Positions 43,255-46,089 of a stretch of 46,089 bases of DNA are shown here, one piece after another. The notes under the pieces are model-generated. The model ran no database searches, was not told the origin of the DNA, and saw only the letters and a list, made by a program, of their open reading frames with translations. Source of the stretch: Nemertoderma westbladi (taxonomy: Eukaryota; Xenacoelomorpha; Nemertodermatida; Nemertodermatidae). The DNA lies in NCBI GenBank assembly GCA_032718475.1, contig JAUCBJ010006884.1, positions 1 to 46,089 on the forward strand, read 5' to 3'. Both the position numbers and the translations under genes were made by a program. Numbering within the stretch: the stretch's first letter is position 1; every line of letters begins with the position of its first letter.

Positions 43255-44172
43255 ATGTCTTCTGCTACCCGTAATACAGAGAAAGGCACTAAGAATGATT
43301 GGACAAATGAAACAGTATGTTGCACGGAATGTAAACTAATATGGACTGATATTCGCTATGTTAAGTCTTCAAACACCATCAACTCATTAAAACGAGGAAA
43401 TTTTCTATGTGGAATGTGCAGCGCCGACCTGATCTCTAAACTTAGCGAAGAAATTGCCCAACTTCGGGGAAAAACAACCAATATTGAAGATCGATTAAAC
43501 AACGATGATGAAACTTCGCAGGTGGACCCAGATAGCAATGAACATGAACCGATGGGTACAGGTACATGGGCTGTTATGGCTTCGCATCGAGGTAAACGGA
43601 CAGGGGTTTCAATTCCAGCATCCACGGCCAATATAGCTCATGAAGTCCGGGAGGAAGTCCGCCGTCAATCAGACCGGAAAGGTAATCTCGTCGTTTCGGG
43701 AATGGAATTTCACTCAGGTGCAGGTGGTTCAAACGAGAATGACACGGCTGCAATTATAGAACTGGCGCTCGATATCGGAGTAAATCTTTCTCCCGATAAT
43801 CTTAAAGTAAGACGTATCGGGGGAGACAAGAGAAAGATTCGAGGAACAAAAAATAGTGATTCAAGTCAACCTACATCCGAGGATACTTCAGCTCCAAAAA
43901 AGATAATCGTGACTCTCAGTGCAGAGAAAAGATGCCAGTTACTTCGTGCATCAAAGGATCTGCGTGATTCATCGCGTTTTGGCTCAGTGTATATCAACCC
44001 AGACTACACTCCGGCCGAAGCGTCAGCTCAATATGAATTACGCGTTCAACTAAGGAAAATGCGCTTAGAGCAGCCAAACAAACGTTGGGTAATCAGGCGC
44101 AACGGAGTGGTTGAGTTAAAAGGAAATACAGACGCGGCTGAGAACCATGATGTTGTGGAACAAGTCGATTGA
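43255..44172 (+). CDS. LINE ORF1 protein (zinc-finger plus RRM-like), intact frame
   Basis: 305 residues. The N-terminal Cys pairs (VCCTECKLIW and FLCGMC, residues about 21-54) form a probable treble-clef or PHD-like zinc module. SKLSEEIAQLRGKTTNIEDRL (about 61-81) is a short coiled coil. NLVVSGM (about 142-148), LKVRRIGG and KKIIVTLSAEKRCQLL then form an RRM-like fold, and a C-terminal domain carries DLRDSSRFGSVYINPDYT and RWVIRRNGVVEL. This is the standard ORF1 layout of CR1-like LINEs, whose product binds the element's RNA. The first ATG fits the frame, and ORF2 begins about 80 nt after the stop. The frame is undamaged, unlike every other retrotransposon frame here. Confidence 0.82.
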   Translation: MSSATRNTEKGTKNDWTNETVCCTECKLIWTDIRYVKSSNTINSLKRGNFLCGMCSADLISKLSEEIAQLRGKTTNIEDRLNNDDETSQVDPDSNEHEPMGTGTWAVMASHRGKRTGVSIPASTANIAHEVREEVRRQSDRKGNLVVSGMEFHSGAGGSNENDTAAIIELALDIGVNLSPDNLKVRRIGGDKRKIRGTKNSDSSQPTSEDTSAPKKIIVTLSAEKRCQLLRASKDLRDSSRFGSVYINPDYTPAEASAQYELRVQLRKMRLEQPNKRWVIRRNGVVELKGNTDAAENHDVVEQVD

Positions 44173-44250
44173 CTACCATCTGCAGCAAACATCGATACAG
44201 TCATAAATGCAAGTAGTCCGCCACTAATAAGTAAACAAACTCACACCCCG

Positions 44251-45660
44251 ATGCATAAACTGCTGAGTGTTTCCACTAGATTGCGAACTGTTAACATGCC
44301 TTCTCCGGTTAACCCGCTGGTCTCTGTGTCTTCTTCGGGTAACCGGCTGGTCTCTGTATCTGCTCCAGTTAACCCGCTGGTCTCTGTGTCTGCTCCAGTT
44401 AACCCGCTGGTCTCTGTGTCTGCTCCAGTTAACCCGCTGGTCTCTGTGTCTGCTCCAGTTAACCCGCTGGTCACTGTGTCTGCTCAAGTTAACCCGCTGG
44501 TCTCTGTGTCCGCTCCAGTTAATCCGCTGGTCTCTGTGTCTGCTCCAGTTAACCTGCTGGTCTCTGTGTCTGCTCAAGTTAACCCGCTGGTCTCTGTGTC
44601 TGCTCCAGTTAACCCGCTGGTCTCTGTGTCTGCTCCAGTTAACCCGCTGGTCTTTGTGTCTGCTCCAGTTAACCCGCTGGTCTCTGGGTCTGCTCCAGTT
44701 AACCCGCTGGTCTTTGTGTCTGCTCCAGTTAATCCGCTGGTCACTGTGTCTGCTCCAGTTAACCCGCTGGTCTTTGTGTCTGCTCCAGTTAACCCGCTGG
44801 TCTCTGTGTCTGCTCCAGTTAACCTGCTGGTCTCTGTGTCTGCTCCAGTTAACCCGCTGGTCACTGTGTCTGCTCCAGTTAACCCGCTGGTCTCTGTGTC
44901 TGCTCCAGTTAACCCGCTGGTCTATGTGTCTGCTCCAGTTAACCCGCTGGTCTCTGTGTCTGCTCCAGTTAACCCGCTGGTCTCTGTGTCTGCTCCAGTT
45001 AAACCGCTGGTCTTTGTGTCTGCTCCAGTTAACCCGCTGGTCTCTGTGTCTGCTCCAGTTAACCCGCTGGTCTCTGTGTCTGCTCCAGTTAAACCGCTGG
45101 TCACTGTGTCTGCTCCAGTTAACCCGCTGGTCTCTGTGTCTGCTCCAGTTAAACCGCTGGTCACTGTGTCTGCTCCAGTTAACCCGCTGGTCTCTGTGTC
45201 TGCTCCAGTTAACCCGCTGGTCTCTGTGTCTGCTCCAGTTAACCCGCTGGTCTCTGTGTCTGCTCCAGTTAACCCGCTGGTCTCTGTGTCTGCTCCTGTG
45301 AATACACTGGTTTCTGCAGCTGCGTCTGAAACAGTCTCAGCTACTGTGCCTCCCAGTGCACCTGTCACGAAGGACTTAATCAATATATGCATATTAAATG
45401 CTCAATCTGTCAACAACAAGGCAGCTTTTATTAAGGACTATATGGTGGACAACAAGATTGATATTATGGCAATAACAGAATCGTGGTTAAAAGGAACTGC
45501 AGATGACAATAAGGTGGTTGGTGAAATATGTCCCAGGGGTTACACACTACGAGACGAGCCAAGAACCCGATCTAGGGGTGGAGGCGTGGCCTGCATATAT
45601 AGATTATGTCTGAAATTGAAACGCTGTCCGTGTGATCTAGTATACGCCAGCTTTGAATAG
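44251..45660 (+). CDS. LINE ORF2 start: decapeptide repeat tract plus endonuclease N-terminus, frameshifted
   Basis: 469 codons. Residues about 20-350 are some 33 near-identical decapeptides (SAPVNPLVSV). A short linker follows, then the start of an exonuclease-endonuclease-phosphatase domain: INICILNAQSVNNKAAFIKD, then IMAITESWLKG (the catalytic Glu is in TESW) and RSRGGGVACIYR. The frame stops at 45660 just after VYASFE, where GAATA is doubled. The domain continues in another frame with the GDFIFHVDV strand (family GDFN), NGPTHRHGHTLDLV and the final SDHYAVHF motif up to the window edge. The repeat tract is not a known part of LINE ORF2. Full ORF2 would add an RT beyond the window. Confidence 0.72.
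   Translation: MHKLLSVSTRLRTVNMPSPVNPLVSVSSSGNRLVSVSAPVNPLVSVSAPVNPLVSVSAPVNPLVSVSAPVNPLVTVSAQVNPLVSVSAPVNPLVSVSAPVNLLVSVSAQVNPLVSVSAPVNPLVSVSAPVNPLVFVSAPVNPLVSGSAPVNPLVFVSAPVNPLVTVSAPVNPLVFVSAPVNPLVSVSAPVNLLVSVSAPVNPLVTVSAPVNPLVSVSAPVNPLVYVSAPVNPLVSVSAPVNPLVSVSAPVKPLVFVSAPVNPLVSVSAPVNPLVSVSAPVKPLVTVSAPVNPLVSVSAPVKPLVTVSAPVNPLVSVSAPVNPLVSVSAPVNPLVSVSAPVNPLVSVSAPVNTLVSAAASETVSATVPPSAPVTKDLINICILNAQSVNNKAAFIKDYMVDNKIDIMAITESWLKGTADDNKVVGEICPRGYTLRDEPRTRSRGGGVACIYRLCLKLKRCPCDLVYASFE
44308..45300 (+). repeat. 30-bp minisatellite inside LINE ORF2, about 33 copies
   Basis: Units of exactly 30 bp (containing GTTAACCCGCTGGTCTCTGT and GTCTGCTCCA) keep the reading frame without a single indel, so the coding strand gives PVNPLVSVSA repeats. 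Variant codons (ACT, TTT, AAA, GGG) give T, F, K or G substitutions. The first copies (SPVNPL, SSGNRL) are the most diverged. Minus-strand open frames over the array are by-products. Confidence 0.95.
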
Positions 45661-46089
45661 AATACATTGAGTTCACAATGACACACAGTTACACACTTAC
45701 TCGGATCATCATCATATATCGTACATATCCCTCCCGTGAAAATGGGCTTACAGCTAATTCATTCTTTGAACAATTTGCTGACTTCATGCAACATACAATT
45801 ACAAAACCGGGAGTAATTGCTATTGTTGGGGATTTTATTTTCCATGTTGACGTTTCGTCTGATATGGACGCTATAGAATTTAATAATATCCTTAGTTGTT
45901 TTGGTCTAGTTCAGTTAGTTAACGGGCCGACCCATAGACACGGCCATACGTTGGATTTAGTAGTTACACATAATGATGAGTCTCACATGTACAAGAATGT
46001 GTATGCTCGGGACATTGGCCTGTCCGACCACTACGCAGTTCATTTCAATCTGAATCTTTCGAAGCCTGTGGTGACCACAGAATCTTTCA
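45661..46089 (+). pseudogene. Continuation of LINE endonuclease after the frameshift
   Basis: In the shifted frame it reads EYIEFTMTHSYTLTRIIIIY, FFEQFADFMQHTITKPG, IAIVGDFIFHVDV, LVQLVNGPTHRHGHTLDLVV and GLSDHYAVHFNLNL. These cover the GDFN-like strand (Asn replaced by Ile), the TLDLV segment and the final SDH catalytic motif. It is cut by the window end. Confidence 0.75.

Larger units (their letters stand above)
43081..46089 (+). mobile_element. CR1-like LINE, 5' part, running off the window
   Basis: A leader (43081-43254), ORF1 (43255-44172) and ORF2 (from 44251) with an endonuclease that continues past the window edge. The ORF1 architecture (Cys-rich module, coiled coil, RRM-like region) and the endonuclease opening ICILNAQSVNNKAAF point to the CR1/L2 group. 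The start abuts the right arm of the foldback. Confidence 0.78.

Noticed and set aside
44224-45392. Minus-strand frames TSGLTGADTE and second plus frame WSLCLLQLTR over the ORF2 minisatellite
   Set aside because: A 30-bp unit keeps several frames open; only the plus frame that joins the endonuclease domain is meaningful.

Overview
The window is metazoan nuclear DNA. It has spliced genes with GT-AG introns, several retrotransposon clades, tRNA-derived SINEs and many minisatellites. The frequent AGGCCTAC motifs, a BEL/Pao element, RTE- and CR1-like LINEs and a single clarin gene suggest a marine invertebrate, perhaps an echinoderm or hemichordate. The taxon is inference; a mollusc cannot be excluded. 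No bacterial operon, rRNA, CRISPR array or phage is present.

Layout. 1-14752 is a satellite of exactly 343 units of 43 bp, probably continuing left of the window. 14.9-19.7 kb (minus strand) holds two degenerate RTE-like LINEs, one inserted in the other. 19.7-21.0 kb has no recognisable gene. 21.06-22.4 kb is an inverted-repeat element whose arms are 21-bp repeat arrays. 23.39-29.65 kb (plus) is the only convincing host gene: a four-exon clarin-family tetraspan protein of 244 aa. 30.06-31.40 kb is a terminal-inverted-repeat DNA element with a SINE inside. 31.80-31.99 kb is another SINE with a clear target duplication. 32.1-37.74 kb (minus) is a decayed BEL/Pao retrotransposon (gag, CCHC knuckle, protease, start of RT) cut off inside RT. 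37.75-39.54 kb is AT-rich with a 124-bp duplication. 39.54-43.08 kb is a 3.5-kb foldback element with arms of about 1.3 kb. 43.25 kb to the window end is a CR1-like LINE (ORF1, then ORF2 with the start of the endonuclease).

The most striking theme is minisatellites built from functional junctions. Clarin intron 3 opens directly into an array of about 78 units of 31 bp, each carrying the authentic 5' splice site or a variant of it. Clarin intron 1 holds a SINE whose single internal 36-bp segment has grown to about 43 copies; a one-copy relative lies at 30.7 kb. The LINE ORF2 carries about 33 in-frame 30-bp repeats just before its endonuclease. The 3.5-kb foldback has nine copies of the palindrome CTACGCGTAG on its axis of symmetry. 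Each unit of the 43-bp satellite looks like a branch point plus 3' splice site on the minus strand.

The genes do not form a pathway. Clarin is a host membrane gene burdened by repeats; everything else is mobile or repetitive DNA, mostly inactive.
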